Shown here one piece after another: positions 33,923 through 43,423 of a DNA stretch of 64,000 bases. The DNA is from Paucibacter sp963740455 (GTDB lineage: Bacteria; Pseudomonadota; Gammaproteobacteria; Burkholderiales; Burkholderiaceae_C), in NCBI GenBank assembly GCA_963740455.1, contig CAVUEF010000011.1:62001-126000 (forward strand), given 5' to 3'. Position 1 is the first letter of the stretch. Each line of letters begins with the position of its first letter. The position numbers were made by a program, and so were the translations under genes. The notes below the pieces were generated by a model that was given only the letters and a program-made list of their open reading frames with translations, did no database searches and had not been told where the DNA came from.

Positions 33923-35008
33923 TCATTCACGCAGCCTGGCAATCGCTGCGCCCAGCTCGATCACGCCCATCGCGTAGTAGCTCGACCAGTTGTAGCGCGT
34001 CAGTGCATAAAAATTGGCCGTGCCTGCCACATAGCTGGGCGCTGCGTTGCCGTTCTGGAGTTCGACCAGCGCCAGCAGTCCCTGGTGCTGTTGGCCTGGC
34101 TCGGAAAGCACGGCACCTTGCTGCCTCATCTGTTCCGCGCTGAAGGTGGGGAGTATGTCGGGCGCCAGCAAGGCGGCGCGATCGCGGCTGTCCACCGGCA
34201 CACGCACCTCGAAGTGCGTGGGCAGGCCACGCTGCCAACCATGCTCGGCCAGGTAGTGGGCGACGCTGCCGATCGCGTCGGCCGGGCTGTTGATCAGATC
34301 GATCTTGCCGTCACCGTCGAAATCGACGGCGTAACGGTTCCAGCTGCCCGGCATGAATTGCGGCAAGCCCATCGCGCCTGCGTACGAGCCTTTCAGGCTC
34401 AATGGGTCGATCCCTTCGCGCCGGGTGAACAGCAAGTACTGGCTCAACTCATCGCGAAAGAACGCGCTGCGGTCCTTGCGGCCCGGCGGGAAATCGAACC
34501 CCAGCGTGACCAGCGCATCGATGATGCGAAATCCCCCCATGATCCGGCCATAGTAGGTTTCGACACCGATCAATCCATTGATGATGTCCGCGGGCACGCC
34601 GTACTGTTCGGTGGCTCGCTCCAGCGCCGCGGCGTTGTCGCGCCAGAAGTCCAGCCCTGCCTGGATGCGCCTGGGCTCGACAAAGAGCTTGCGGTAGGCG
34701 GCCCAATCCTTGGCCGTGCCTGCGGGCGGCGGCAGCATCAAGCGCTGTACCGTCGGGTGGCGTTGGGCCTGTGCCAGTTGCGCCTGCAACGCAATCACGT
34801 CCCAGCCATTCGCTTGTGCCAGATCCTGCGCAAATCGCATCAGATCTTGGCGATGTCCATAGGGCGTGGGAGGCAAGTCGCGGACCGCCTTGGTGTGCCG
34901 ATGGGGTTTGTGCTTTGGCTTGTCTTGAGCTGCCTGGGCGGGCGCGCACAGCAAGCCGATGGCGCACAGCAAGCCGGGCAGGAAACGCTTGAAGCCGTCA
35001 AGTCTCAT
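33923..35008 (-). CDS. lytic murein transglycosylase, MltB-like
   Basis: A 361-residue exported enzyme that cleaves the glycan strand of peptidoglycan with 1,6-anhydro product formation. A signal peptide (LLCAIGLLCAPAQA, about residues 10-25) is followed by the transglycosylase domain with the catalytic Glu in LIGVETYYGRIMGGFR (about residue 141). GAMGLPQFMPGSWNRYAVDF and a calcium-like loop DFDGDGKIDL follow. ATG 35008 begins the signal peptide. The gene ends the moxR/DUF58/transglutaminase/MltB minus-strand set, seven bases after tgpA. Confidence 0.92.
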   Translation of the reverse strand: MRLDGFKRFLPGLLCAIGLLCAPAQAAQDKPKHKPHRHTKAVRDLPPTPYGHRQDLMRFAQDLAQANGWDVIALQAQLAQAQRHPTVQRLMLPPPAGTAKDWAAYRKLFVEPRRIQAGLDFWRDNAAALERATEQYGVPADIINGLIGVETYYGRIMGGFRIIDALVTLGFDFPPGRKDRSAFFRDELSQYLLFTRREGIDPLSLKGSYAGAMGLPQFMPGSWNRYAVDFDGDGKIDLINSPADAIGSVAHYLAEHGWQRGLPTHFEVRVPVDSRDRAALLAPDILPTFSAEQMRQQGAVLSEPGQQHQGLLALVELQNGNAAPSYVAGTANFYALTRYNWSSYYAMGVIELGAAIARLRE

Positions 35009-35015
35009 GGGGGTG

Positions 35016-37091
35016 TCAGTTCGTGCATGCGCGGCCCAGTGCGCTGGCAGCGCGCTGGAAGTCGCGCCACCAGTATCGGGGCGCCAGGCGCTGCGCGCCC
35101 GGTGCATAGCGTTGTTTTTCCAGCGTCTCGAGCAACTGCGCCAAGGGCGCGGCGCGGCTGCCGCGCCTTGCTCTCAACGCTTGAGCCAGGCTGCGCGGGC
35201 CCATGTGGGCGTGGGCGTCCAGACCCAAACCTCGCAGGGTCGCGACGATACGCGCGCGTTGACGCTCCCAGGGTTCGCGGCGACGCGCGTCCCATTGCGT
35301 CCAGGCCGCGCCCAGCAGGGCCAGCACGACAATCACGCCGGCGCTGAGTTGGCCGAGCGACTGCCAGTCGGGCGAGTTCCAGCCCAGGCGACGCATCAGG
35401 TCGAATTGCTGAGTGCGCGAGTAATTTAGCACCCATTGATTCCAGCGGTTGTTCAGCCCTTCCCAGTTGCGGCGCAGGCTCAGCCACAGCTGCGGACTGA
35501 CCGCACCCATCGCGCTGGCGACCAGCCCTGGCGCGGGCAGCAGCTGGCGGCTGAACTCGATGCGCTCGGGCGCCACCGCTGCCGTGGGGTCGGCACGCAA
35601 CCAGCCTTGTCCCATCGCCCAGTATTCCGCCCAGGCATGGGCATGACTGTTGCGCACCACGCTATAGCCGTCGATTTCTTCGCGGTCGGCACCCTGAAAG
35701 CCGGTCACCACGCGCGCCGGCACGCCCATCGCACGCATCACGACGACAAACGCGGCGGCGAAATGCTCGCAAAAACCCAGGCGCCGATCGAACCAGAATT
35801 CGTCGATCAGATGGGGCGACGTTTCGCCATAACGACCGGGCGCCAAGGTATAGATGAAATCGCTGCGGCGTATGTGCGCGAGCACGGCCGCAGCCAGCGC
35901 CGGCGCATCGGCCTGCGCCAGATCCGGGCGCTGGCGCAAGTCGCTGGCCCATTGCAGCGTGCGCGGGTTCAGGCCGGGCGGCAACTGCAGGTCTTCAGCC
36001 AAGGCTTGGGTGGGCACGAAGGGCCCGACGCGGTAGCTCAGATAAGCGCTGGCTTCGAAGCGCAGCCGCTCGGTGACGCTGCGCTCGGCCAGCCACTGCA
36101 AATCGCCGCGACGCGTGACGCGCAAATCCGCCACCGCGAAACTGCTGCCCGGCGGCGCGTCGGACGATTCGAGCAGCGGCAGCACACGCAGACGCAAGGG
36201 CTCCAGCGTGAGCTCGTAGTCGAGCCTGGCACCAATGGTCTGGATGTCCGCTGGCGGTCCGCTTCGTGCCGGATTGGCGGGCGCAACACTCAGCCACTGC
36301 CGGCCATCGAAACGACTCAACACCGGGCCGCGGAAATAGAGCGCCTCGGGTGGCGGGCGCGGGCCGTGAAAGCGCAGCCGCATCGCAATGCTGTCGTCGT
36401 TGGCAATCTCGGACATGCTGCCGAGCTGCATCTCGTTGGACAGGCCGGTGCGTCCCACCGATTCGGACGGCACGCCCCACAGCGGCGCGACGCGCGGGAA
36501 CAGCAGGAACAGCAAGAGCACCACCGGCGCGCCAACAATGGCGGCGCGCGCAGCCACCCCGGCGGCGAGCTTCAGTGGCGGACGGCCGACCGGCATTTGC
36601 GCCAGCACCACGGCCGTCAGCAAGGCCCAGACCGACATCAGCATCAGCGCTGCCGTGAGCAGCGATTGCGAATAAAGAAAATGCGTCAGCATCAAAAAGA
36701 AGCCGAGAAAGAACACGACAAAGGCGTCGCGCCTTGCGCGCAGCTCCAGGGTCTTGAGCGCCATCAGCATCACCAGCAGCGTGATGCCCACCTCGCGTCC
36801 CAGCAGCGTGCGCTGCGTGGCCAGCGTCAGCGCCAGCACCACGGCCAGCGCCCCCACCAACAGCCAGCGCCCCGGCAGCGCCGCGCCCGCCAAGGCGAGC
36901 CGCGCCCGCCACAGCAGCATGGCGACCGTCACGGCGCTGGCCCAGAGCGGCAAATGCGTGGCATGCGGCGCGATGGTCAGCGCCATCACGGCCAGCAGAT
37001 AGAGCGTGTCGCGCGTCTCACGCGGCAAATGTCGCCAGCCTGGCCAGTGCGGAAACCAGGCTTGAGGCGGGAATTGCGCCGGCGTATTCAT
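35016..37091 (-). CDS. TgpA-type membrane protein with DUF3488 and transglutaminase-like domain
   Basis: A 691-residue protein. Several N-terminal membrane segments (DUF3488, about residues 30-210) are followed by a periplasmic transglutaminase-like domain (about 340-500). The Cys-His-Asp triad is visible as Cys in RLGFCEHFAAAF, His in NSHAHAWAEYW and Asp in WLRADPTAA. One membrane segment and a DUF4129-like tail follow. Pseudomonas TgpA is the characterised relative. The start at ATG 37091 overlaps the DUF58 stop by four bases. Co-occurrence with MoxR and DUF58 is the standard arrangement. Confidence 0.9.
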   Translation of the reverse strand: MNTPAQFPPQAWFPHWPGWRHLPRETRDTLYLLAVMALTIAPHATHLPLWASAVTVAMLLWRARLALAGAALPGRWLLVGALAVVLALTLATQRTLLGREVGITLLVMLMALKTLELRARRDAFVVFFLGFFLMLTHFLYSQSLLTAALMLMSVWALLTAVVLAQMPVGRPPLKLAAGVAARAAIVGAPVVLLLFLLFPRVAPLWGVPSESVGRTGLSNEMQLGSMSEIANDDSIAMRLRFHGPRPPPEALYFRGPVLSRFDGRQWLSVAPANPARSGPPADIQTIGARLDYELTLEPLRLRVLPLLESSDAPPGSSFAVADLRVTRRGDLQWLAERSVTERLRFEASAYLSYRVGPFVPTQALAEDLQLPPGLNPRTLQWASDLRQRPDLAQADAPALAAAVLAHIRRSDFIYTLAPGRYGETSPHLIDEFWFDRRLGFCEHFAAAFVVVMRAMGVPARVVTGFQGADREEIDGYSVVRNSHAHAWAEYWAMGQGWLRADPTAAVAPERIEFSRQLLPAPGLVASAMGAVSPQLWLSLRRNWEGLNNRWNQWVLNYSRTQQFDLMRRLGWNSPDWQSLGQLSAGVIVVLALLGAAWTQWDARRREPWERQRARIVATLRGLGLDAHAHMGPRSLAQALRARRGSRAAPLAQLLETLEKQRYAPGAQRLAPRYWWRDFQRAASALGRACTN

Positions 37092-38101
37092 GCGCCTTGA
37101 GGCCGCTGCCACAGCGCCAGCGCGCGCAGGCAGGCGCGTTGATGCTGCTCGCCCTGGTCCGGCGCCAGCTCGGTGCCGGGCAGGCGCAGACCCCAGTCGA
37201 TGCCGAGCTCGTGCGCGCGCGCCAGCCAGGCCGTGAGTCGTGACAGGCGCTGTTCGGTATCGAGCCCCGCGCATCGCGCGTAGTCCAGCCACAGCTGGTG
37301 CGTGACCTGCGCGCTGCTATCGCGGCTCACCAGTTCGCCGCCCACCTGCAAGGCCTGTGCCGCTTTCTTCCAGACCACCAGCTTGAGCGGGTCGCCGCGT
37401 TGATAGGCGCGCACGCCGTCAAATTCGCCCCCGCTGCTGAGGCGCGAGGGTCCGGCGGCGCCCATCAATGCGTTGGCCGCCGGCAGCGGCGGCGCATCGA
37501 CCTCGGGGCTCGGATACACCAACACCTGCGCCGCCGGACGCCAGATCGCCCAGGCGCGAAACAGTCCGAGCGGAAAGCGGGTTTCGGCGCGCAGCGTGGG
37601 AATGCGGTGCAAGCCGCGGTGCATGGTCACAAAGCTCAAGCGCGCCGGGGTCTGCGCCAGCGCGTCGGCATCCAGCCAAGTGATGTCACCCGCATGCTCA
37701 AGACCGGCCAGGCGCAGGCCGATGCCATAGCGCGCTGCCCCAGGATTGGTGATGCGCAGCTCCAGCACCGCGGCTTGCCCGGCAAAGGTCGGATGCACGG
37801 GCCGCAAATGCAGGGTCAGCCCGCGCAAGGTGTTGTGGGTGGCGTGCATCGAGGTGAGTCCGCTGCCCGCAAGCAAAAAGGTCAACAGATAACCCAGGCT
37901 CAGCTGATCGTTGATCGATGCCACCAGCAACACCACCAGCATGGCTGCAAAGGCAAGACCTGCCCCCGTGGGCACGATGTAGGTATTGCGTTGGTGCAGG
38001 GCCAGCGTGTCGCTGGCCGTGAGGCGCTGCTCGAACCATCGATCCAGGCGTCGGCGCAATGCTCGACGCGTCGGCGCCATGCTGGGCTGGGCGGCGGACA
38101 T
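37088..38101 (-). CDS. DUF58 domain protein
   Basis: A 337-residue protein with two hydrophobic segments near residues 47-90, a beta-sandwich middle, and the conserved DUF58 core (SSGGEFDGVRAYQRGDPLK, about residues 220-238), where FDGxRxYxxGD is the family signature. DUF58 proteins occur with MoxR ATPases and von Willebrand-type proteins, possibly in assembling or activating membrane complexes. The start is ATG 38101 by spacing from AAGGA; ATG 38104 is one codon earlier. It is ten bases downstream of moxR. Confidence 0.87.
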   Translation of the reverse strand: MSAAQPSMAPTRRALRRRLDRWFEQRLTASDTLALHQRNTYIVPTGAGLAFAAMLVVLLVASINDQLSLGYLLTFLLAGSGLTSMHATHNTLRGLTLHLRPVHPTFAGQAAVLELRITNPGAARYGIGLRLAGLEHAGDITWLDADALAQTPARLSFVTMHRGLHRIPTLRAETRFPLGLFRAWAIWRPAAQVLVYPSPEVDAPPLPAANALMGAAGPSRLSSGGEFDGVRAYQRGDPLKLVVWKKAAQALQVGGELVSRDSSAQVTHQLWLDYARCAGLDTEQRLSRLTAWLARAHELGIDWGLRLPGTELAPDQGEQHQRACLRALALWQRPQGA

Positions 38102-38111
38102 CATCAATCCT

Positions 38112-39038
38112 TCAGGGCAGCGGCACGGCGGCGATCAGCGCACGCACCTGCTCGATGCGGCCCCGGCCGCTGCCGGGTACCGGCACCAGGCGGTGCGCCA
38201 GCGTCTGCGGCAGGATTGCCTGCACATCGTCGGGCGCCACGTAGTCGCGCTGATCCAGCAAGGCGCGCGCCTTGGCAGCGCGCAGCACCCCAATGCCGGC
38301 GCGCGGGCTCAGACCCTCGACAAACCACTGGCCCGAGCGCGTCGCCGCCATCAGGTTCTGCACATAGTCGAGCAGGGCTTCGGAGGCATGCACCGCGCGC
38401 ACCGCGCGCTGGGCGTCCAGCATCTGCTCAGGCGTCATCAAGGCGGGCAATTGGCGCAGCGCCTCGCGCCGGTCCTGGCCCGCCAGCAGCGCGCGCTCGG
38501 AGGCGCGGTCGGGGTAACCGAGCGAGATGCACATCAAGAAGCGATCGAGCTGCGATTCGGGCAGCGGATAGGTGCCCAACTGGTCGCTGGGATTTTGCGT
38601 GGCGATCACAAAGAACGGGGCGGGCAGGGCACGCGTTTCGCCCTCCACGCTGACTTGCTGTTCTTCCATCGCTTCGAGCAGCGCGCTCTGGGTCTTGGGT
38701 CCGGCACGGTTGATTTCGTCAGCCAACAGGACTTGCGCGAATATCGGGCCGGGGTGGAACACGAATCGCTCGGCCGTGCGCTCGTAGATGCTCACGCCGA
38801 TCAGGTCGGACGGCATCATGTCGGCCGTGAACTGCACGCGCGAGAACTTCAGGCCCAGCGACACCGACAGTGCATGCGCCAGCGTGGTCTTGCCGACACC
38901 CGGAATGTCTTCTATCAGCAAGTGTCCGCCCGCCAGCAGGCAGGCCAGGCAGTCGGTGATCTGCGGGCGTTTGCCCACGATGATCGTGCTAATCTGATCG
39001 ACCAGACGGGTCAGTTGTTCGGGCAGTGCATGTTTCAT
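38112..39038 (-). CDS. MoxR family AAA+ ATPase
   Basis: A 308-residue AAA+ protein of the MoxR type. Walker A is IEDIPGVGKTTLAHA (about residues 41-55), Walker B VLLADEINRAGPKTQ (about 103-117), followed by sensor 1 (FFVIATQNPSDQLGTYPLPE) and a C-terminal lid domain. MoxR ATPases act as chaperone-like factors for DUF58/VWA partners, and the DUF58 gene follows directly. It leads the four-gene minus-strand set and diverges from the HDAC-like gene 59 bases away. Confidence 0.92.
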   Translation of the reverse strand: MKHALPEQLTRLVDQISTIIVGKRPQITDCLACLLAGGHLLIEDIPGVGKTTLAHALSVSLGLKFSRVQFTADMMPSDLIGVSIYERTAERFVFHPGPIFAQVLLADEINRAGPKTQSALLEAMEEQQVSVEGETRALPAPFFVIATQNPSDQLGTYPLPESQLDRFLMCISLGYPDRASERALLAGQDRREALRQLPALMTPEQMLDAQRAVRAVHASEALLDYVQNLMAATRSGQWFVEGLSPRAGIGVLRAAKARALLDQRDYVAPDDVQAILPQTLAHRLVPVPGSGRGRIEQVRALIAAVPLP

Positions 39039-39097
39039 GCGCCAAACCTTAACTGAAAATCGATTCACTCCTGGCAACTTTGTCGCAAGCCCACCGT

Positions 39098-40039
39098 ATG
39101 CCCACTGCCTATTACAGCCATCCCGATTGCCGCCGCCACGATATGGGCGCCGGCCACCCCGAGTGTCCGCAGCGTCTCGATGCGATCGAAGATTGGCTGC
39201 TCGCCAGCGGCCTGGACATCGCTGTCGAGCGTGTCGAGCCGCCTCTTGCGAAGGTGCAAGACCTGGAGCTTGCGCACAGCGCGTCGTATGTGGCCGAGTT
39301 GACCGACCTGCTCGAACAGGTGCAGATCACCGGCCTGCCCCGCGCCATTGACCCCGACACCGTTGCCGGCGTCCACACCTGGCGCGCGGCGATGCGCGCC
39401 GCGGGTGCGGCGGTGGCTGCCACCGACCGGGTCATCGACGGCCTGGCAGCCAACGCCTTTTGCGCGGTGCGCCCGCCCGGCCACCATGCCACGCGCGACC
39501 GGTCCATGGGATTTTGCTTCTTCAACAACGTGGCGATTGCAGCGCGCCACGCGCTCGATGTGCGCGGCCTCAAGCGCGTCGCCGTGGTCGACTTCGACGT
39601 GCATCATGGCAATGGCACCGAGGACATCGTTGCCGGTGACGAGCGCGTGCTGATGGTGAGCATCTTCCAGCACCCGCTCTACCCGCATTGCGGTGCCGTT
39701 CCGAAGGGCACGAATATGGTGAATGTGCCGATCCCGCCCTACACCAAGGGCGGCGAAGTGCGCGACATGATCACGGCGATGTGGTTGCCGGCGCTCGAAG
39801 CCTTCAAGCCCGAGATGATTTTTGTCTCGGCAGGATTCGATGGTCATCGCGATGATGACCTGGGCCAGCTCGGGCTGGTCGACGCCGACTATGAATGGAT
39901 CACCCAGCGCGTCAAGGAGATTGCGCTGCGCCACGCCAAGGGACGCATCGTGTCGTGCCTGGAAGGCGGCTACAACCTGGCCGCCTTGGCGCGCTGCGTC
40001 GGGCTGCACTTGAGAGTGCTCTCCGGCGTGGTCGATTGA
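39098..40039 (+). CDS. histone deacetylase family (class II-like) amidohydrolase
   Basis: A 313-residue zinc-dependent deacetylase-family protein (HDAC/AcuC/polyamine-amidohydrolase fold). Key motifs are intact: RPPGHHATRDRSMGFCFFNN (tandem His), VDFDVHHGNGTED (metal-binding Asp and His), SAGFDGHRDD (metal Asp) and the C-terminal EGGYN. Bacterial members act on acetylpolyamines, acetylated lysines or other acyl amides; the substrate is unknown. ATG 39098 is used; TTG 39080 is possible. The MscS gene starts two bases after its stop. Confidence 0.9.
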   Translation: MPTAYYSHPDCRRHDMGAGHPECPQRLDAIEDWLLASGLDIAVERVEPPLAKVQDLELAHSASYVAELTDLLEQVQITGLPRAIDPDTVAGVHTWRAAMRAAGAAVAATDRVIDGLAANAFCAVRPPGHHATRDRSMGFCFFNNVAIAARHALDVRGLKRVAVVDFDVHHGNGTEDIVAGDERVLMVSIFQHPLYPHCGAVPKGTNMVNVPIPPYTKGGEVRDMITAMWLPALEAFKPEMIFVSAGFDGHRDDDLGQLGLVDADYEWITQRVKEIALRHAKGRIVSCLEGGYNLAALARCVGLHLRVLSGVVD

Positions 40040-40040
40040 G

Positions 40041-41363
40041 ATGGCCACCACCAAGCTGGTGATCAGCCAACCGCTGACACCGACCGAACTGAGCCGCCTG
40101 GCTGACGATTTGCTCAAGCCCAGCGCGCTGACCGAGCTGGCCTTGTTGGCGGCCTGCCTGCTGCTGGCCTGGCTGATCGTGCGCACCCTGCGCAATTCCC
40201 TGGAAGGTGAGTTGACGCCACTCAGGCGGCCCCCTTCGGTGCTGTTCGGGCGCTATCTGCTCGATGGTGTGCTGTTCCCGATGCTGGCGCTGCTGCTCGC
40301 GCTGGTGGCGCGCAAATTGCTGCCGGCCCTGGGTGTGCCGCTGGCCGTGTTCAAGCTGGTGCTGCCGGTCTTGGTGTCGCTGGTCGCCATCAGGCTGCTG
40401 GTGCGCGTGATGAGTGCGGCCTTCCCGGCGTCGCGCTGGGTGCGCATGATCGAGCGCAGCGTGTCATGGCTGGCCTGGCTGGGCGTGGCGCTGTGGATCA
40501 CCGGGGTCCTGCCCCTCATTCTGGATGAAATGAACGACGTCACCTGGAAGCTCGGCGCAGGTGAAGTGTCGCTGCGCAACCTGATCGAGGGCCTGCTCTC
40601 GGCCATCGTGGTGCTGATCATCGCCTTGTGGATATCGGCCGCCATCGAGGCGCGACTGCTGGCCGGTGCCACCAACGATCTCTCGATTCGCAAGATGGCA
40701 GCGAACGCCTCGCGTGCCCTGCTCTTGTTCATCGGTCTGCTGATGGCGCTGTCGGCCGCGGGCATCGACCTCACGGCGCTGGGTGTGCTCGGTGGAGCGC
40801 TCGGCGTGGGTATCGGCTTCGGTCTGCAAAAGCTCGCCTCCAATTACGTGAGCGGATTCGTGATTCTGGCCGAAGGCTCGCTGCGCATCGGCGACATCGT
40901 CAAGGTCGATGGCTTCGAGGGACGCATCACCGACATCAAGTCGCGCTATACGGTGGTGCGCGCGCTCAATGGCCGCGAGTCCGTCGTGCCCAACGAATTG
41001 ATGATCACGCAGCGCATCGAAAACGCCTCGCTGGCCGACCCGCAGGTGGCGCTCACGACCACCGTGCAAGTGGCCTACGGAACCGACCTGCCGGCCTTGA
41101 TGCCGCGCCTCATCGACGTCATCCAGCGCGTGCCGCGTGTGCTGGCCGATCCTGGCGCGGCGGTGCAGTTGAGCGCCTTTGCTGCCGACGGCCTGGATCT
41201 GACCGTGATCTTCTGGATCAAGGATCTCGAACTCGGCCAGGGTAGCGTGCGATCCGACGTGAATCTCGCGATCCTGGCCTGCTTGAACGAACTGGGCGTG
41301 CAGATACCGTTCCCGCAGCGCGTGCTGCATCAGGTGGCTGGCGCAAGCGGGGCCAAGGCGTAG
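40041..41363 (+). CDS. MscS-family mechanosensitive ion channel
   Basis: A 440-residue channel. About five hydrophobic segments precede the conserved pore helix and beta domain (ALGVLGGALGVGIGFGLQKLASNYVSG, starting near residue 251, then GDIVKVDGFEGRITDIKSRYTVVR). It opens under membrane tension and releases solutes during osmotic downshock. The N-terminal extension is longer than in E. coli MscS (286 residues). It is almost contiguous with the HDAC-like gene and probably co-transcribed; the pairing has no obvious meaning. Confidence 0.92.
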   Translation: MATTKLVISQPLTPTELSRLADDLLKPSALTELALLAACLLLAWLIVRTLRNSLEGELTPLRRPPSVLFGRYLLDGVLFPMLALLLALVARKLLPALGVPLAVFKLVLPVLVSLVAIRLLVRVMSAAFPASRWVRMIERSVSWLAWLGVALWITGVLPLILDEMNDVTWKLGAGEVSLRNLIEGLLSAIVVLIIALWISAAIEARLLAGATNDLSIRKMAANASRALLLFIGLLMALSAAGIDLTALGVLGGALGVGIGFGLQKLASNYVSGFVILAEGSLRIGDIVKVDGFEGRITDIKSRYTVVRALNGRESVVPNELMITQRIENASLADPQVALTTTVQVAYGTDLPALMPRLIDVIQRVPRVLADPGAAVQLSAFAADGLDLTVIFWIKDLELGQGSVRSDVNLAILACLNELGVQIPFPQRVLHQVAGASGAKA

Positions 41364-41555
41364 CGCGAGAACCGGGAAAGTCGCGCAGGGCAGCGTTGGC
41401 TGGCGCGCGCATTGTTGACCTCGGCTCGGCCTTGGGCACAGATGACTTCTCGTTCAACCAGCCCATCCGCTGTTGCGTTGGAGGCTTGTCGTCGCGATCG
41501 GGCGGCATGGCCACGTAGAAGACGGACCGAGAGGCTCAAGAACAGTGCCTTTATA

Positions 41556-41572
41556 GGTATACTTTCCATACC
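41556..41572 (+). promoter_or_regulatory. brnTA -10 and overlapping inverted repeat
   Basis: TATACT at 41558-41563 is a good -10, and GGTAT (41556-41560) and ATACC (41568-41572) form an inverted repeat across it, just before the brnT ATG at 41573. This suits autorepression by the BrnTA complex. The start site would be very close to the ATG. Confidence 0.55.
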
Positions 41573-41836
41573 ATGTATGCCTTTGAATTTGATGCCGCGA
41601 AAAGCGAATCCAATCGAACGAAACATGGCATCGATTTCATGGAGGCGCAGAGCCTCTGGAGTGACCCGATGCTGCTGGAAATTCCGGCAAAAACCGATGA
41701 TGAACAGCGATTTCTCGTGATAGGACGTATAGATGGGCAGCATTGGGCGGCCGTCATTACCTACCGTGGGGCCAATATACGATTGATATCTGTTCGGCGC
41801 GCACGCACAGAAGAGGTGGCACTTTATGAAGGCTAA
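41573..41836 (+). CDS. brnT: BrnT family type II toxin
   Basis: An 87-residue BrnT-like toxin with the RelE-type fold, an mRNA-cleaving ribonuclease in characterised members. Typical features are the N-terminal FEFDAAKSESNRTKHGIDF, with the NxxKHG family motif, the central DEQRFLVIGRIDG and the C-terminal IRLISVRRARTEEVALYE, with the conserved ISxRRA motif. The antitoxin gene overlaps its end by 11 bases. It sits between mscS and boxA, the only plainly accessory module in the window. Confidence 0.9.
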   Translation: MYAFEFDAAKSESNRTKHGIDFMEAQSLWSDPMLLEIPAKTDDEQRFLVIGRIDGQHWAAVITYRGANIRLISVRRARTEEVALYEG

Positions 41837-42095
41837 AAGGTTCGAGCAACAGTTTGACGATGGGGTCGACCTCACCGCTTCTTTGGACTTGTCCAAGGCG
41901 AAGCGCGTGCTGCAGGAGCAGAAGCGTGTGAATGTCGATTTTCCAACCTGGATGATTGACTCCCTGGATCGTGAAGCCAGCAAACTAGGGGTCACAAGGC
42001 AGTCTGTCATCAAAGTCTGGCTTGCCGAGCGTCTTGAGGCGACCACTTCCAACTTGCCGTTCAAACGCGCGCGTGCCGGTGCCGCACACCGCTGA
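41826..42095 (+). CDS. brnA: BrnA family antitoxin (ribbon-helix-helix)
   Basis: An 89-residue antitoxin. The N-terminal half probably wraps the toxin; the ribbon-helix-helix DNA-binding part is at about residues 38-72 (KRVNVDFPTWMIDSLDREAS, then LGVTRQSVIKVWLAERLE). Toxin-first gene order and overlap are normal for brnTA. The complex would repress its own promoter at the inverted repeat before brnT. It converges on boxA with a 46-base gap. Confidence 0.85.
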   Translation: MKAKRFEQQFDDGVDLTASLDLSKAKRVLQEQKRVNVDFPTWMIDSLDREASKLGVTRQSVIKVWLAERLEATTSNLPFKRARAGAAHR

Positions 42096-42141
42096 ACGTC
42101 CAGAACGATCACCTCTCTCGCCTGAGCGCAGTGGGGTCGGC

Positions 42142-43412
42142 TCAGTAGGTCTCGACGTGAAAACGACCCTCGTCCACCAGGCGCTGACGCATCACGCGCC
42201 AGTCCATGCCGGCGCTCTCACAAGCTTCGCGCAAGGCATCAAGCACACCGGTCTCCATGCCCTTGAGTCCGCAGATATAGACGAAGGTGTCGCCGCTCAA
42301 TAGTTCGGCCACTGCGGTGGCGCGCTCGCGCATGCAGTCCTGCACATATTTGCGTGACTGATCCGGCACGCGCGAGAACGCGAAGGTGGTGTCCATCAGG
42401 TCGGGTGGGAGTTTCGACAGCGGGCCGAAGTAGGGCAGTTCTTCGGAACAGCGCGCGCCGAAGAACAACATCAGCTTGCCGCCCGGCGATTGGCCTGCGA
42501 GATTCAGTCTGCGGCGGTGCTCGGTCATCGCGCGCATCGGTGCAGAACCGGTGCCGGTGCACACCATCAGGATGTTCGAGCCTGCGTGGTTGGGCATCAG
42601 GTAGCGCTCGCCAAACGGCCCGGCCAGCTGCACCGTGTCGCCCTTCTTGAGATCGCACAGATAGTTCGATGCCACGCCGACCACTGCGCGACCCGCGTGA
42701 TCGGTGGTGACGCGCTTGACCGTGAGCGCCAGATTGTTGTAGCCCTCGCGCTCGCCGGTGCGCGGGCTGGCCACCGAGTACATGCGCAGGTAATGCGTCT
42801 TGCCGCTCGCGTCGACACCCGGCGGCAGCACGCCGACCGACTGGCCTTCGAGCAGCGGCATGAACTGCGTGCCCAGATCGAGCACGATGTGGTGAACGTC
42901 GCTCTGCGCATCCAGTTCGGTAAGCCGGAAGTTGCCCGCCACCGTGGCAACAAGCGGCTTCTTCAGGTGTACAGATGCACATAGGGATGCGCCGCCGACC
43001 AGGGCGCCCTGAGCGACGAAGGCGAGACTGCCGCATTCGCTTGCGGTGTCTGAGACTCGCCATCCTCCACCGCGGGCGGCATGGCGTCGAGCGCGACGGC
43101 GGCCTCCACTGCCGGAAGGTCGGGGAGCAGACCCAGGTCCAGCGGCGGCGGCAACTCGTCCCAGCCGAGTTGTTCCTGCAGCGTGTACAGGCGCGACTTG
43201 GGCACCGCATGCCAGTGGTCGATGCTGCCGGTGGGGCAGGGCGAGAGGCAGGCGTTGCAGGCCTTGCAGAGCTCGGGGTCGACGACATAGTTGCGCTCGT
43301 CGTGCGTGACCGCGCCGACCGGGCAGGTCTCTTCGCAGGTGTTGCATCGGATGCAGACCTCGGGGTCGATCAGGTGCTGCCTGACGATCACGTCTACCTC
43401 GGGCATGGTCAT
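42142..43412 (-). CDS. boxA: benzoyl-CoA 2,3-epoxidase reductase subunit BoxA, frameshifted as read near 42966
   Basis: The NADPH-dependent iron-sulfur flavoprotein that feeds electrons to BoxB. The N-terminal ferredoxin part has two 4Fe-4S motifs, CIRCNTCEETCP and CKACNACLSPCP (about residues 19-60). A Pro/Ala linker leads to the ferredoxin-NADP reductase-like part with RMYSVAS (FAD site) and MVCTGTGSAPM (NADP site). As written, the N-terminal frame ends in a stop right after AAHPYVHLYT, while LKKPLVATVAGNFRL continues in the next frame. One missing C in ACCCTG (plus strand about 42966) would restore about 423 residues. It follows boxB by 11 bases. Confidence 0.88.
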
Positions 43413-43423
43413 GAAACTCGCAA

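Noticed and set aside
34449..34967. Second frame within the MltB-like gene (172 codons)
   Set aside because: Out-of-frame shadow; the main frame has signal peptide and catalytic Glu.
35436..37100. 554-codon plus-strand frame opposite the transglutaminase gene
   Set aside because: Arg/Gln/His-rich shadow; the minus strand has a complete catalytic triad and membrane segments.
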